Of a stretch of 64,000 nucleotides of DNA, positions 56,238 to 64,000 are shown piece after piece. The stretch is taken from the NCBI GenBank assembly GCA_027310825.1, contig DAIDAC010000004.1, forward strand, positions 38,679 through 102,678, in the 5' to 3' direction. Position numbers and translations under genes: made by a program. Under the pieces are notes generated by a model. The model did not search any database. It was not told where the DNA came from and saw nothing but the letters and a program-made list of their open reading frames with translations. Source of the DNA: Candidatus Micrarchaeaceae archaeon (lineage in GTDB: Archaea; Micrarchaeota; Micrarchaeia; Micrarchaeales; Micrarchaeaceae). The first letter of the stretch is position 1. Each line of letters begins with the position of its first letter.

Positions 56238-59200
56238 ATGATATATCTCGATGAAGTTGCAATACACAACTTCAAATCATTCAAGAATGCGACAATACAA
56301 TTCAACAAGGGCTTCAATTGCATAGTGGGACCCAACGGCTCGGGAAAGTCCAACATATGCGATTCACTTCTTTTTGCCCTTGGAGAGTCATCGCTAAAGA
56401 GAATGCGCGTCCATTCTGCTCTTCAGCTCATCAACAGCGCGACGAAGGCCAACAAAGATGACGGCTTCAAGAAGGCTTATGTCAAAGTGAGATTTGCCGG
56501 CGAAAGGGAAATAGAAGTCACCCGCGCCCTGAGGTCTGACAAGAAGATAGGCTACAGGCTTGACGGCAAAAGGGTCACAAGGCAGGAAGTCCTCGAGGTT
56601 CTTCGCGCATACCACGCAGAGATCAACGAAACAAATACCATGACACAGGGAGAGATAACTTATCTGCTCAATCTCAATCCCAAGGAGCGAAGAGGACTCA
56701 TCGACACTGCGGCCGGCATCAGCGAGTTCAACGAGAAGAGGGACACATCAATAAAAGAACTTGAGAAGGTTGACAGCAAGATAAATGAATCAAAAGGCAT
56801 ACTTCATGAGCGATCAGGATTCCTCGGCGAACTTGAGAAGGAGAAAAAGGACGCAGAACGCTATCTAGAACTGCAAACCGCTGTAAAGCAGACAAGCTAC
56901 ACCCTGCTAAAGCTCCGCGAAAAGGAAATAATGGCAAAGCTCGAAGAGGTGTCTTCGGAGTTCAGCGAAAAGTCGAAGCAGAAGCAGGCAGTAGAAAAGA
57001 AGATATCAGAAACAGATACGACTCTATCTTCGCTCAACGCAGAGAAAGACAGATTGTCAAAGAGTATAAGCGCAAGATCCGCAGAGCTCGGGGCGAAGAA
57101 CAGAATTCTCGAAGAGGTAAACAAAAACATCGCTGTCGGCAACACACAGCTCGCAGCTCTCAACGAGAACATAAAGTCGCTGAAGGCACACTTAGACACT
57201 CTTGAATCGGAGCTGAAGAAGGCAAAGGCAAAAGAGAAGGAGAACAACGAACAGTTGAAGAAACTGAAGTTCGAACTCGAAGTAAAGGCGAAGGACCTTC
57301 CGGAAACAGAAGAGGAATCGAGCAACGAAGGCCAGGGATTGTCGTCAAAGTACGAAGAGAACTACAGAAAGATAGAGAAGTTCGAGTCCGAGTTCATAGA
57401 GCTGTCTGCAGATCTTTCGCAGCACATCACAGAGCAGGACAGCACAAGGAAAATCACGGCCGATCAGCAAAAGCAGCTTGCCGATTTGGCAACAAAGAGA
57501 ACAGTGCTTCTAGAAAAGATTAAACTAAGCCAGGAATCGCTTTCATCACATCAACACAGCAAAAACGAACTCCAGACAGCGTTGGTAAAGGAGACAAAAG
57601 CGCTCGAAGAGATAAAAACACAGATTGATGCGTTATATGTAGAGCACGTAAACCAGAGGGAGCTGCTCGCCCAGCTTGGAAGGGAAGGCGACAGAAGCGC
57701 AGATGCGATAAAGAAGCACATAAAGGGCGGCTTCCACGGGAGAGCGCAGGAACTTTGCAACTATGACGACAAGTACGCACTCGCGGTGCAGGCAGCAGCT
57801 GGAAACAGGCTGAACTACCTTGTTGTAGACTCCATATCGATTGCAGACGACGCAATAAAAGTTTTGAAGTCGCAGAAACTAGGTAGGGCATCGTTCATTC
57901 CGCTAGAAGAGATAAATGTAAAGGCAGGAAAGTCTCCAAAGAACCTGAATCCGCTTATCGACCACATAAAGTTCGACGGCAAATACGCCAAGGCTTTCGA
58001 ATACATATTTTCCAATACCTACATAGTTGACAGCATAAAGGATGCACAGAAGCTTGGCCTCGGAACATACAGGTTTGTAACCCTGGAAGGCGACATAGCC
58101 GAGCCGTCTGGAATAGTAACCGGAGGCACGATCAGGGCATCGGCGTCTCCAGCAGTAGTCGAGGCAAGAATAAAGACCATCGAGGCGCAAAGACAGGAAC
58201 TTCTGAAGAAGCAGTCCGAACTTAATACGACTCTTGACACTTTGAGGAAGCGCATAGTTGGCCACGAAGCCGACATCATGAGCAATGAAACAGTAGTAAA
58301 GGACATGCTCAACAACGAGAACGAGATAAACAGAGAAGCGGAAGTACTCAACACAAAGATAAAGGCCAACGAGACAAAACATGCAGACCTGCACACGAAG
58401 ATCGAGAAATTGAAGGCACAGAAGAAAGAGGCAGAAGAGGAGCTTACGAAAATCAAGGGCGAGAACACAAAGATCAGAGAAACGCTTGACAAGATCGTCG
58501 CCGGAAGAGGAAAGGGAAAGAGCAAAGAAGAAGCCGCAAAGCTCAAGTCGCTCAGAGACGCTGTCGAACGCCTGAAGATCGACATCGCATCGTTCACAAA
58601 AGAGAACGATCTTCTAAAGGTGAGGATGGAAGAGCTAAAGACAGAGAGCAAGGTCGATACTGAAACGGTTTCAAACAGCAAAAACAAGATTTCACAGATA
58701 GAAGCCGACATAGAGAACCTTACAAAGCAGAAAGCTGAGCTCGAAGAGACAATGCAGAGCCATGACAAGAAGACTTCATCGGTAATGAAAGAGATACAAC
58801 AGCTTGACGAGAAGCTTTCCAAGCTCGGCTTCGAGAAAGGAACGGCGCAGGCAGAGCGAGAAAGGCTAAACAGGGACTCGATGGAAAGCGAGGGCAAGAA
58901 GACTCAGTTCCAAACAAGGCTCAACGACATAAAGGCAGAGCTTATGCAGTATCCAAAGATGGAGACTCTGCAGGGCAAGGCGAAAATCGAGGACCTGGAA
59001 AAGGAGCTCATCATAGCGAAGAACGAGATCGAGAGGCTTGGTGCTGTCAATATGAAGGCTCCTGAGATGTTCGAGGCGAAGAGCAAGGACGTGGCAGAGG
59101 CACAGCAGAAACTCGACACGCTCGAAAGCGAGAAAGCCGCAATAATGTCAATGATCGAAGAGATCGAAACAAAGAAGATGAACGTATTCATGGACACGCT

Positions 59201-59630
59201 CAACACTGTCAACGACAACTTCAAGAAGCTCTACAGCTACATTTTCGACGGAGAAACGTACCTATATCTGCAGAATCCAAAGGATCCGTTCAACTCCGGG
59301 CTAATGGTAGATGTCACGCTCGGCAAGAAGAAGCACAACTCCGATCTTCTTTCTGGAGGGCAGAAGTCGCTGATCATGCTCATGCTGATATTCGCAATCC
59401 AGATGAGGAAGCCGATGTCGTTCTACTTCTTCGACGAAATCGACATCGCTCTAGACAAGGAGAACTCGAAGAAGCTTTCTACGCTCATAAAAGAGCTAAG
59501 CGCAAAGTCGCAGTTCATAGTCGTCAGCCACAACGATTCCTTGATCGCTGCTGCGGACACCGCTCTCGGCGTCGTCAACAAAGCAGGCGAGTCGCAGGTA
59601 GTCGGAGTACAGCTGACAAACAAGCAGTGA
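56238..59630 (+). CDS. smc: Chromosome segregation protein SMC
   Basis: 1130 residues. Walker A is IVGPNGSGKSN, two long coiled coils flank a hinge (about 490-640, KGGFHGRAQELCNYDDKYALAVQAAAGNRLNYLVV...), and the C-terminal head has LLSGGQKSLIMLMLIFAIQ and YFFDEIDIALD. Numerous Lys/Glu heptads fill the arms. ScpA/ScpB genes are not adjacent. The upstream region has TATA-like AATACAGTAC/TATATTTT elements shared with the divergent pilin-like gene. Confidence 0.95.
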   Translation: MIYLDEVAIHNFKSFKNATIQFNKGFNCIVGPNGSGKSNICDSLLFALGESSLKRMRVHSALQLINSATKANKDDGFKKAYVKVRFAGEREIEVTRALRSDKKIGYRLDGKRVTRQEVLEVLRAYHAEINETNTMTQGEITYLLNLNPKERRGLIDTAAGISEFNEKRDTSIKELEKVDSKINESKGILHERSGFLGELEKEKKDAERYLELQTAVKQTSYTLLKLREKEIMAKLEEVSSEFSEKSKQKQAVEKKISETDTTLSSLNAEKDRLSKSISARSAELGAKNRILEEVNKNIAVGNTQLAALNENIKSLKAHLDTLESELKKAKAKEKENNEQLKKLKFELEVKAKDLPETEEESSNEGQGLSSKYEENYRKIEKFESEFIELSADLSQHITEQDSTRKITADQQKQLADLATKRTVLLEKIKLSQESLSSHQHSKNELQTALVKETKALEEIKTQIDALYVEHVNQRELLAQLGREGDRSADAIKKHIKGGFHGRAQELCNYDDKYALAVQAAAGNRLNYLVVDSISIADDAIKVLKSQKLGRASFIPLEEINVKAGKSPKNLNPLIDHIKFDGKYAKAFEYIFSNTYIVDSIKDAQKLGLGTYRFVTLEGDIAEPSGIVTGGTIRASASPAVVEARIKTIEAQRQELLKKQSELNTTLDTLRKRIVGHEADIMSNETVVKDMLNNENEINREAEVLNTKIKANETKHADLHTKIEKLKAQKKEAEEELTKIKGENTKIRETLDKIVAGRGKGKSKEEAAKLKSLRDAVERLKIDIASFTKENDLLKVRMEELKTESKVDTETVSNSKNKISQIEADIENLTKQKAELEETMQSHDKKTSSVMKEIQQLDEKLSKLGFEKGTAQAERERLNRDSMESEGKKTQFQTRLNDIKAELMQYPKMETLQGKAKIEDLEKELIIAKNEIERLGAVNMKAPEMFEAKSKDVAEAQQKLDTLESEKAAIMSMIEEIETKKMNVFMDTLNTVNDNFKKLYSYIFDGETYLYLQNPKDPFNSGLMVDVTLGKKKHNSDLLSGGQKSLIMLMLIFAIQMRKPMSFYFFDEIDIALDKENSKKLSTLIKELSAKSQFIVVSHNDSLIAAADTALGVVNKAGESQVVGVQLTNKQ

Positions 59631-59688
59631 ATGCAAAAGCGCAGCACATAGAAGGGTTAAATAAGTTCTTCTTCGCATCTTCATCACA

Positions 59689-60711
59689 ATGCCTAGCCAG
59701 AAGCGTGCCACCACGCCAAAGAAAGCAACGAAGCTCGATTTCCTCAAAGGAATAAACCCGACGCCGTTCTACATACTTCTTGTAGTTCTGTTCGTGCTGT
59801 ACATATCCCTTCAAAGGAGCCCCGCAGCCGCGACCACGCTCGGCGCAGCCATCGTGTTCGTGATAATATTCGTGCTTTTTATCGAGCTGGTCAACGGAGT
59901 CAGCGAGGAGGGCTACGCGAAAAACCTTCTGGAAATAGCCGGCGCAATACTCGTAGTCCTGTTGATATGGTTCGGTCTCAGATTCTTCCTCAACACCCCG
60001 TCACCTCTTGATGTGGTGCCGAGCTGCAGCATGCTTCCTGTTCTCAACCGCGGAGATCTGATACTGATTCAAGGCGCAAACCAGAACACAATCAAAGCGC
60101 CAATTGTTAACGTGAATAGCACAACGTGGAACAAATCATTCACGTCTGCATATCCTGAAGGTCTTCAATGCGTTGCTTACGCGAAAGGCAGCGGCACAAC
60201 CTATGTTTCACAAATAGTAAAGCCTGGATACAGCATCGGCCTGCTTGCAAGCACAAGCCCAGGAGTTGGTTCGATTGTAAGCCCAAGCTATGAGAATGGT
60301 CTTGCGGTAAAGTACACCTGCGGTATCGCAAACATAAAGTTCCAGAACGGCACAACGGAGCAAGAAGCCACGACTACTGCAATAACCGTAGGTAACACAA
60401 CGATAACCGGCGACAAGAACAACAGCATAGTCGTCTACCAGACAATCCCGCAAGATCTTTTTTACCAATACGGAGATGGCTACATTGTTCACAGGGCATA
60501 CGCAATCGTCAATGTCAGCGGGACCTACTATGTGTTGACCAAGGGCGACAACAACCCAGGCCTCGACATACAATACAACAACTATGCGCCGAACATGAGC
60601 CTGGTGGAAGGCAAAGTCATTGGAGGGCTTCCGTACCTCGGCTACATCAAGCTTATACTCAGCAGCAGCTTCACAGAACCGACCGGCTGCAACTTCACGA
60701 CTCAGAATTAG
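59689..60711 (+). CDS. Signal peptidase I, archaeal/ER type
   Basis: 340 residues, longer than most. Four hydrophobic segments (about 27-110) precede the catalytic part. The Ser is in PSCSMLPVLNRGDLIL, the His in YIVHRAYAI, and the Asp in LTKGDNNPGLD. A ~120-residue insertion between the Ser and His boxes (KAPIVNVNS... to YQTIPQDLFYQYG) enlarges the outer domain. It would release signal peptides from proteins such as the surface protein at 61339-63882. Confidence 0.88.
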   Translation: MPSQKRATTPKKATKLDFLKGINPTPFYILLVVLFVLYISLQRSPAAATTLGAAIVFVIIFVLFIELVNGVSEEGYAKNLLEIAGAILVVLLIWFGLRFFLNTPSPLDVVPSCSMLPVLNRGDLILIQGANQNTIKAPIVNVNSTTWNKSFTSAYPEGLQCVAYAKGSGTTYVSQIVKPGYSIGLLASTSPGVGSIVSPSYENGLAVKYTCGIANIKFQNGTTEQEATTTAITVGNTTITGDKNNSIVVYQTIPQDLFYQYGDGYIVHRAYAIVNVSGTYYVLTKGDNNPGLDIQYNNYAPNMSLVEGKVIGGLPYLGYIKLILSSSFTEPTGCNFTTQN

Positions 60712-61269
60712 TCAGAGCATTTTTCTTAGGACGTAGTAACCTTGCTGTTCTTCAAATATGTCGAAGCCGAGCTTTTCATAGAACGGAAACAGCTGCTCTA
60801 TCCTTGATCTTTGTACGTGGAGCGAAATGCTTTTTGCACCGCGCCGTTTTGCAACGCGCTCTACTTCCTGCATCAACTGCCTACCTATTCCAGTGCCTCT
60901 GAACTGCGGCTCAACGCCCATATGCGAAATGTAAATCTCTGGTTTTCCCCTGCGCTCCACATCAACAAAGTCGATAAAACCCTGGCTTCCAGAGAATGCT
61001 CTTGGCATCCGGTCCAAGTCGATCGGGTCGTCTTCATATTGCCTGACGTAAGCTTTTCTCTCCATGTCAGGAATCAGCTCTCCGGCAACTACTCTCTCGA
61101 ATGTCCTGATGCCCATGTCCGCAAAAGGATATGTGACATTGCCAGCGTGCTCGGTTCTGAATGCTTCTAGATTTGTTGGTTCGGCAAATGACCCAGGACG
61201 ACCTCTAAGCGCACCAGCTATCGGGTTTTTCGAATTACCTTTCGGAGCGCTTCTCCAGCCGGTTGCCAT
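60712..61269 (-). CDS. GNAT-family N-acetyltransferase
   Basis: 185 residues. ISHMGVEPQFRGTGIGRQLMQEVERVAKRRG is the acetyl-CoA site and SISLHVQRSRIEQLFPFYEKLGFDIFEEQQGYYVLRKML the C-terminal strand-helix. The first ~80 residues are extra and basic. Substrate unknown. It is convergent with signal peptidase, with no gap. Confidence 0.85.
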   Translation of the reverse strand: MATGWRSAPKGNSKNPIAGALRGRPGSFAEPTNLEAFRTEHAGNVTYPFADMGIRTFERVVAGELIPDMERKAYVRQYEDDPIDLDRMPRAFSGSQGFIDFVDVERRGKPEIYISHMGVEPQFRGTGIGRQLMQEVERVAKRRGAKSISLHVQRSRIEQLFPFYEKLGFDIFEEQQGYYVLRKML

Positions 61270-61338
61270 AGTGAAAAGTCAGAATGATGAGATATTTATA
61301 GCTTCTAGATGCACCCGTGTTCATCTCAGAATTCGGGT

Positions 61339-63882
61339 TCAGAGCTTCTCCTGCTTCGGCTGTGTAGCTTGGGGTGGTGTGCTCCCAGCAGCAACAGGCT
61401 GCGCCTTCTTCTGCCTTACCCTTTTTGCGGTTGCTTGCTTGGGCGGGCCATGCTTTCTTGCAGACAACAGAATTGCAATTATAATCACGATTATTATAGC
61501 CAGAAGCGCGCCAACAATCACCTCTGCGTCAAATACCGTTGTGTTGATCGCATTGCTTACATTTGTGAAGAAGCCCCCTATCGGATTTCCTAAAATGCCG
61601 CCTAACGGATTGCCTGAGATATTTATTGTGCTTCCCTGAGAACTGCTGCTATGGCTGCCCACTGTTGTCGTGCCAGCAGTGGTGGTGCCTCCGCCTATAG
61701 TGCTGCTTCCTGTCGTGGTTGACAAAGTTATCGACGTCGTCACAACAGATGTTGAGCCGGTCGCGCAATCGCTCGGAGGAACATCAACATTCAGCGATGC
61801 AGACTGCGACTGAGTGTTGTTGAGTGTAGAATTGTCGACTCCATATGCAGCAAACTGCCATTGGCCGTTTATGCTGCCGCCATTGTTCGCCACGAGTATC
61901 TCATCGTAGTTGTTACCACTGACTTCTACAGCGGAGCAGTTTATCGGCGTGATCAGGAGCGACATGTTCTCCTGCGGGTAGACCAAGGTTCCAGGGAGAC
62001 CGCAGTTCCACATTGCAGAGCAGCTTTTCGTGTAAGGTATCGTTATGCCTGTGCTCATGTTGATGTACGACATGCCTCCCGAAGGGCTTGTGAAGTAGTA
62101 GTATCCGATGTAGGGTTCAACTCCGCCGTTGAACTGCGTGTTGACTACAGAATAATTGTATAGCGTGACAGTGCTCGTGTTTATGTTGGGAGGGTTCGGG
62201 CTTATTCCGAATGCTGTGGAGCCCTGCAACATAGTCGTCGTGAAGCCACTTGCTGTCGTGGTTGCAGTCGTCATTGTGCTTGTTGATGGGCCAGCAGTGG
62301 TGCTTGCAGTAGTTCCTGCAGTTGTCGAAGTTGTTGTAACTGGCGCAGCCTGCAAATCAACTGTGATCGGCGTAGTCCACATCGTGTTTCCGGAACTGGC
62401 GTCTCGCGCATAGAATTTGAAGATCCAGTTTCCGGTGACATAGGCGTTGATACCGTGCTCAGGCGACAGCCAGAAATAATACGTACCGCTATTCCATGGC
62501 ACAACGAGCTCCACCTGCAGGTTGTTGGTTTGCGGTATTACTGTAGTTGCTGCCATGCCGTTCTGCGGTGTTGCGTATTCATAGGGAAGCTGGCAGAACG
62601 ATGTCGCGCAATTTGTCTCCAACGTGCCCTGCTGTCCTTGTGTCGTTGAGACATAAACATTCCCATTCTGTGACTGGGCGTATTCGAAGTAGCCCGTGAT
62701 ATAGTATGGCCATCCCTCTCCGCCGCTTATCGTGGTCTGTATTTGCGACGACTGACCCAATCCTATCGTAGAAGGGGTCACGCTCGGAGGGTTCGGATTT
62801 GCGCTTAGTGCAGGTCCAATAGTAGTCGTGCTTGCAGTGGTGGTGCCTGTCGATGTTGTAGTCGTAGTAGTCGAAGATGATGTTATGTCCACTTGTGCAT
62901 AGCCTGTCGCCGCAGTGTATGTTGCATTGTCGAGAGTCAGTAGCTGGAACTTCCACGTTCCATATATCGTTCCGCTCGACACCGTCAGGTTGTCAAAAAA
63001 TGGCCCCTTGCCTGTCTGTTCTTCGACTTCTAAGGCTGTAGCGCTCAAAGGCTTTACATACAGGTACACGGTATTTGTGCTGTAAGCAGGCGGCCATCCG
63101 CGGCCGCCGTTGTAATAATCGTTTTGCAGAAGGCAGCCGTTGACGCCGTTGCAGTTTGTGAGCTGCGTTACTCCTGTAGCTGTGCCTTGAGTTGATATGT
63201 CAGTTATGCCAGTAGAGGTCGGAGCAATGAAATCTGCAGACGCTCCATATGGAGGCACTCCGCCAGTTACATACGATCCAATTCCCCACGCGGTCGGGTT
63301 GCTATACGCGTTAACCATCGGAGGGGCTGGGCTTATTGTCAATGGTTGGTTCTCTTGTACGGTCACCGTAGCGTACTGAGTCCCTATCGCGTTCGATGCG
63401 CTGTCCAAGACTATGAACTTGAACTGCCATGTTCCAAATACTTCTCCGCTAGATACCGTCAGGTTGTCGTAAAATGCACCGCTGGCTGTCTGCTCCTCGA
63501 TCTCTAGGGTTTTGTAGCTGAGCGCTTTCACATAAATGTACGCACCCGCATAAGAGGTCGGAATCCAACCCCTTCCGCTGCCGTAGTAGTTGCTGTTGTA
63601 GAGGTAGCAGGAGCTGTTGCAGTTTGTGAGCTGCCATGTGCCAGAAGTGGGATTTTGGGCGTACGCATCTGTTATGCTTGCAGATGTCGGCGCTACAAAC
63701 TGGACGCTCACATAATATGGAGTTACTCCGTTGCTTATCTGCGAATCAACGCTGACAGTCGTCAGTGCGCCGGCGTATGCCTGCACCGTCGGGGGGCTTG
63801 GGCTTACAGTCAATGTTGCGGACGCGCTCCCAACAAGAAATAAGAGTGAGGCGAGTGCAAACATCATAGAGAGATTGCGCAT
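61339..63882 (-). CDS. Large repeat-containing cell-surface protein
   Basis: 847 residues. An N-terminal signal peptide (about 1-22, SMMFALASLLFLVGSASA) is followed by four related beta-domains of ~150-170 residues, each opening with a P-x-PP/NPP motif (SPSPPTVQAY, SPAPPMVNAY, NPNPPSVTPS, SPNPPNINTS) and holding a close Cys pair (NCNSSC, NCNGVNGC, NCATSFC, SCSAMWNC). Thr/Ser-rich linkers separate domains 2-4. One membrane segment (about 780-803) and a basic Lys/Arg tail end the protein, so it is anchored with the domains outside. It looks like an S-layer or adhesin component and a probable substrate for the signal peptidase upstream. Confidence 0.82.
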   Translation of the reverse strand: MRNLSMMFALASLLFLVGSASATLTVSPSPPTVQAYAGALTTVSVDSQISNGVTPYYVSVQFVAPTSASITDAYAQNPTSGTWQLTNCNSSCYLYNSNYYGSGRGWIPTSYAGAYIYVKALSYKTLEIEEQTASGAFYDNLTVSSGEVFGTWQFKFIVLDSASNAIGTQYATVTVQENQPLTISPAPPMVNAYSNPTAWGIGSYVTGGVPPYGASADFIAPTSTGITDISTQGTATGVTQLTNCNGVNGCLLQNDYYNGGRGWPPAYSTNTVYLYVKPLSATALEVEEQTGKGPFFDNLTVSSGTIYGTWKFQLLTLDNATYTAATGYAQVDITSSSTTTTTTSTGTTTASTTTIGPALSANPNPPSVTPSTIGLGQSSQIQTTISGGEGWPYYITGYFEYAQSQNGNVYVSTTQGQQGTLETNCATSFCQLPYEYATPQNGMAATTVIPQTNNLQVELVVPWNSGTYYFWLSPEHGINAYVTGNWIFKFYARDASSGNTMWTTPITVDLQAAPVTTTSTTAGTTASTTAGPSTSTMTTATTTASGFTTTMLQGSTAFGISPNPPNINTSTVTLYNYSVVNTQFNGGVEPYIGYYYFTSPSGGMSYINMSTGITIPYTKSCSAMWNCGLPGTLVYPQENMSLLITPINCSAVEVSGNNYDEILVANNGGSINGQWQFAAYGVDNSTLNNTQSQSASLNVDVPPSDCATGSTSVVTTSITLSTTTGSSTIGGGTTTAGTTTVGSHSSSSQGSTINISGNPLGGILGNPIGGFFTNVSNAINTTVFDAEVIVGALLAIIIVIIIAILLSARKHGPPKQATAKRVRQKKAQPVAAGSTPPQATQPKQEKL

Positions 63883-64000
63883 GTGAAACTGTGAAATATG
63901 AAAATCAAATATTATAGTTCTTCGCAGTATGCACAGAGCGCCGAATCACAGCGAAAAGCCACTAATACACCCCCGCAAATAGCTATATATACTTTACTAA
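63883..64000. other. Upstream region of the surface-protein gene
   Basis: 118 bases to the window edge. They hold AT-rich stretches (e.g. TATATATACTT at the very end and ATAATATTTGATTTTC near 63900) that could supply the promoter of the leftward surface-protein gene. No ORF of note. Confidence 0.5.

Overview
This window reads as the chromosome of a small-genome archaeon. The information-processing genes are archaeal: RadA, family-B DNA polymerase, GINS, TFE, RpoD/N/K, ribosomal proteins S2, S9, L13, L18e and L44e, aIF2-alpha, diphthine synthase and type II methionine aminopeptidase. The lipid genes (UbiA-type DGGGP synthase, geranylgeranyl reductase) are also archaeal. Three traits point to the DPANN lineage Micrarchaeota (ARMAN-like): a three-unit fused tRNA-splicing endonuclease of the kind reported from ARMAN archaea, an RpoD without its iron-sulfur domain, and compact genes with frequent stop/start overlaps. 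The lineage is an inference from gene content. Many starts follow a GTGAT-type Shine-Dalgarno sequence; others lie about 25-30 bases after a TATA box and look leaderless.

Layout. 0-5.1 kb: a hypothetical membrane protein, the leftward set radA-dphB-endA, an unknown gene and a DUF92 membrane protein. 5.2-5.7 kb: a non-coding island with strong inverted repeats and a 15-bp direct repeat, ending at an intron-containing tRNA-Ser. 5.9-8.6 kb: a HerA/VirB4-like ATPase with a nuclease-like C-terminus, and DGGGP synthase. 8.6-11.7 kb: the leftward operon rpoD, tRNA-Leu, rpl18e, rpl13, rps9, rpoN, tRNA-Pro, rps2. 11.9-18.4 kb: an unknown gene, TFE, initiator tRNA-Met, GINS, L44e, aIF2-alpha, PAC2, then an HD and a HAD putative nucleotidase and tRNA-Gly. 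18.4-24.8 kb: an ABC-2 exporter, a mini zinc ribbon, gatC-gatA-gatB overlapping tRNA-Asn, a PRC-barrel protein and RNase HII. 24.8-28.4 kb: a pilin/beta-propeller protein, tRNA-Arg and four poorly known genes. 28.5-38.3 kb: class II ribonucleotide reductase, a 50-aa ORF, methionine aminopeptidase, PolB, unknowns, a CDP-alcohol phosphatidyltransferase, tRNA-Gln, an EamA transporter and a DUF192 protein.

38.3-45 kb: a complete leftward suf operon (sufB with an intein, sufD, a Cys-rich HTH regulator, sufC, sufS, sufU) preceded by two perfect palindromes. 45-53.8 kb: NUDIX, aldehyde dehydrogenase, DUF192, small hypotheticals, a second PAC2, a tRNA-Leu with a D-loop insertion, GNAT, methyltransferase, geranylgeranyl reductase, rpoK and a phosphoesterase. 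53.9-63.9 kb: mostly envelope genes (site-2 protease, second pilin-like protein, signal peptidase I, large repeat surface protein) together with SMC and a GNAT.

The most interesting threads are tRNA maturation (broad-specificity-type endonuclease plus two interrupted tRNAs), the physical overlap of gatB with tRNA-Asn, the suf operon with its own putative sensor and operator, a modular pilin-like surface family, and the orphan HerA-nuclease fusion. No CRISPR array, rRNA, insertion sequence, integrase or clear prophage was seen.
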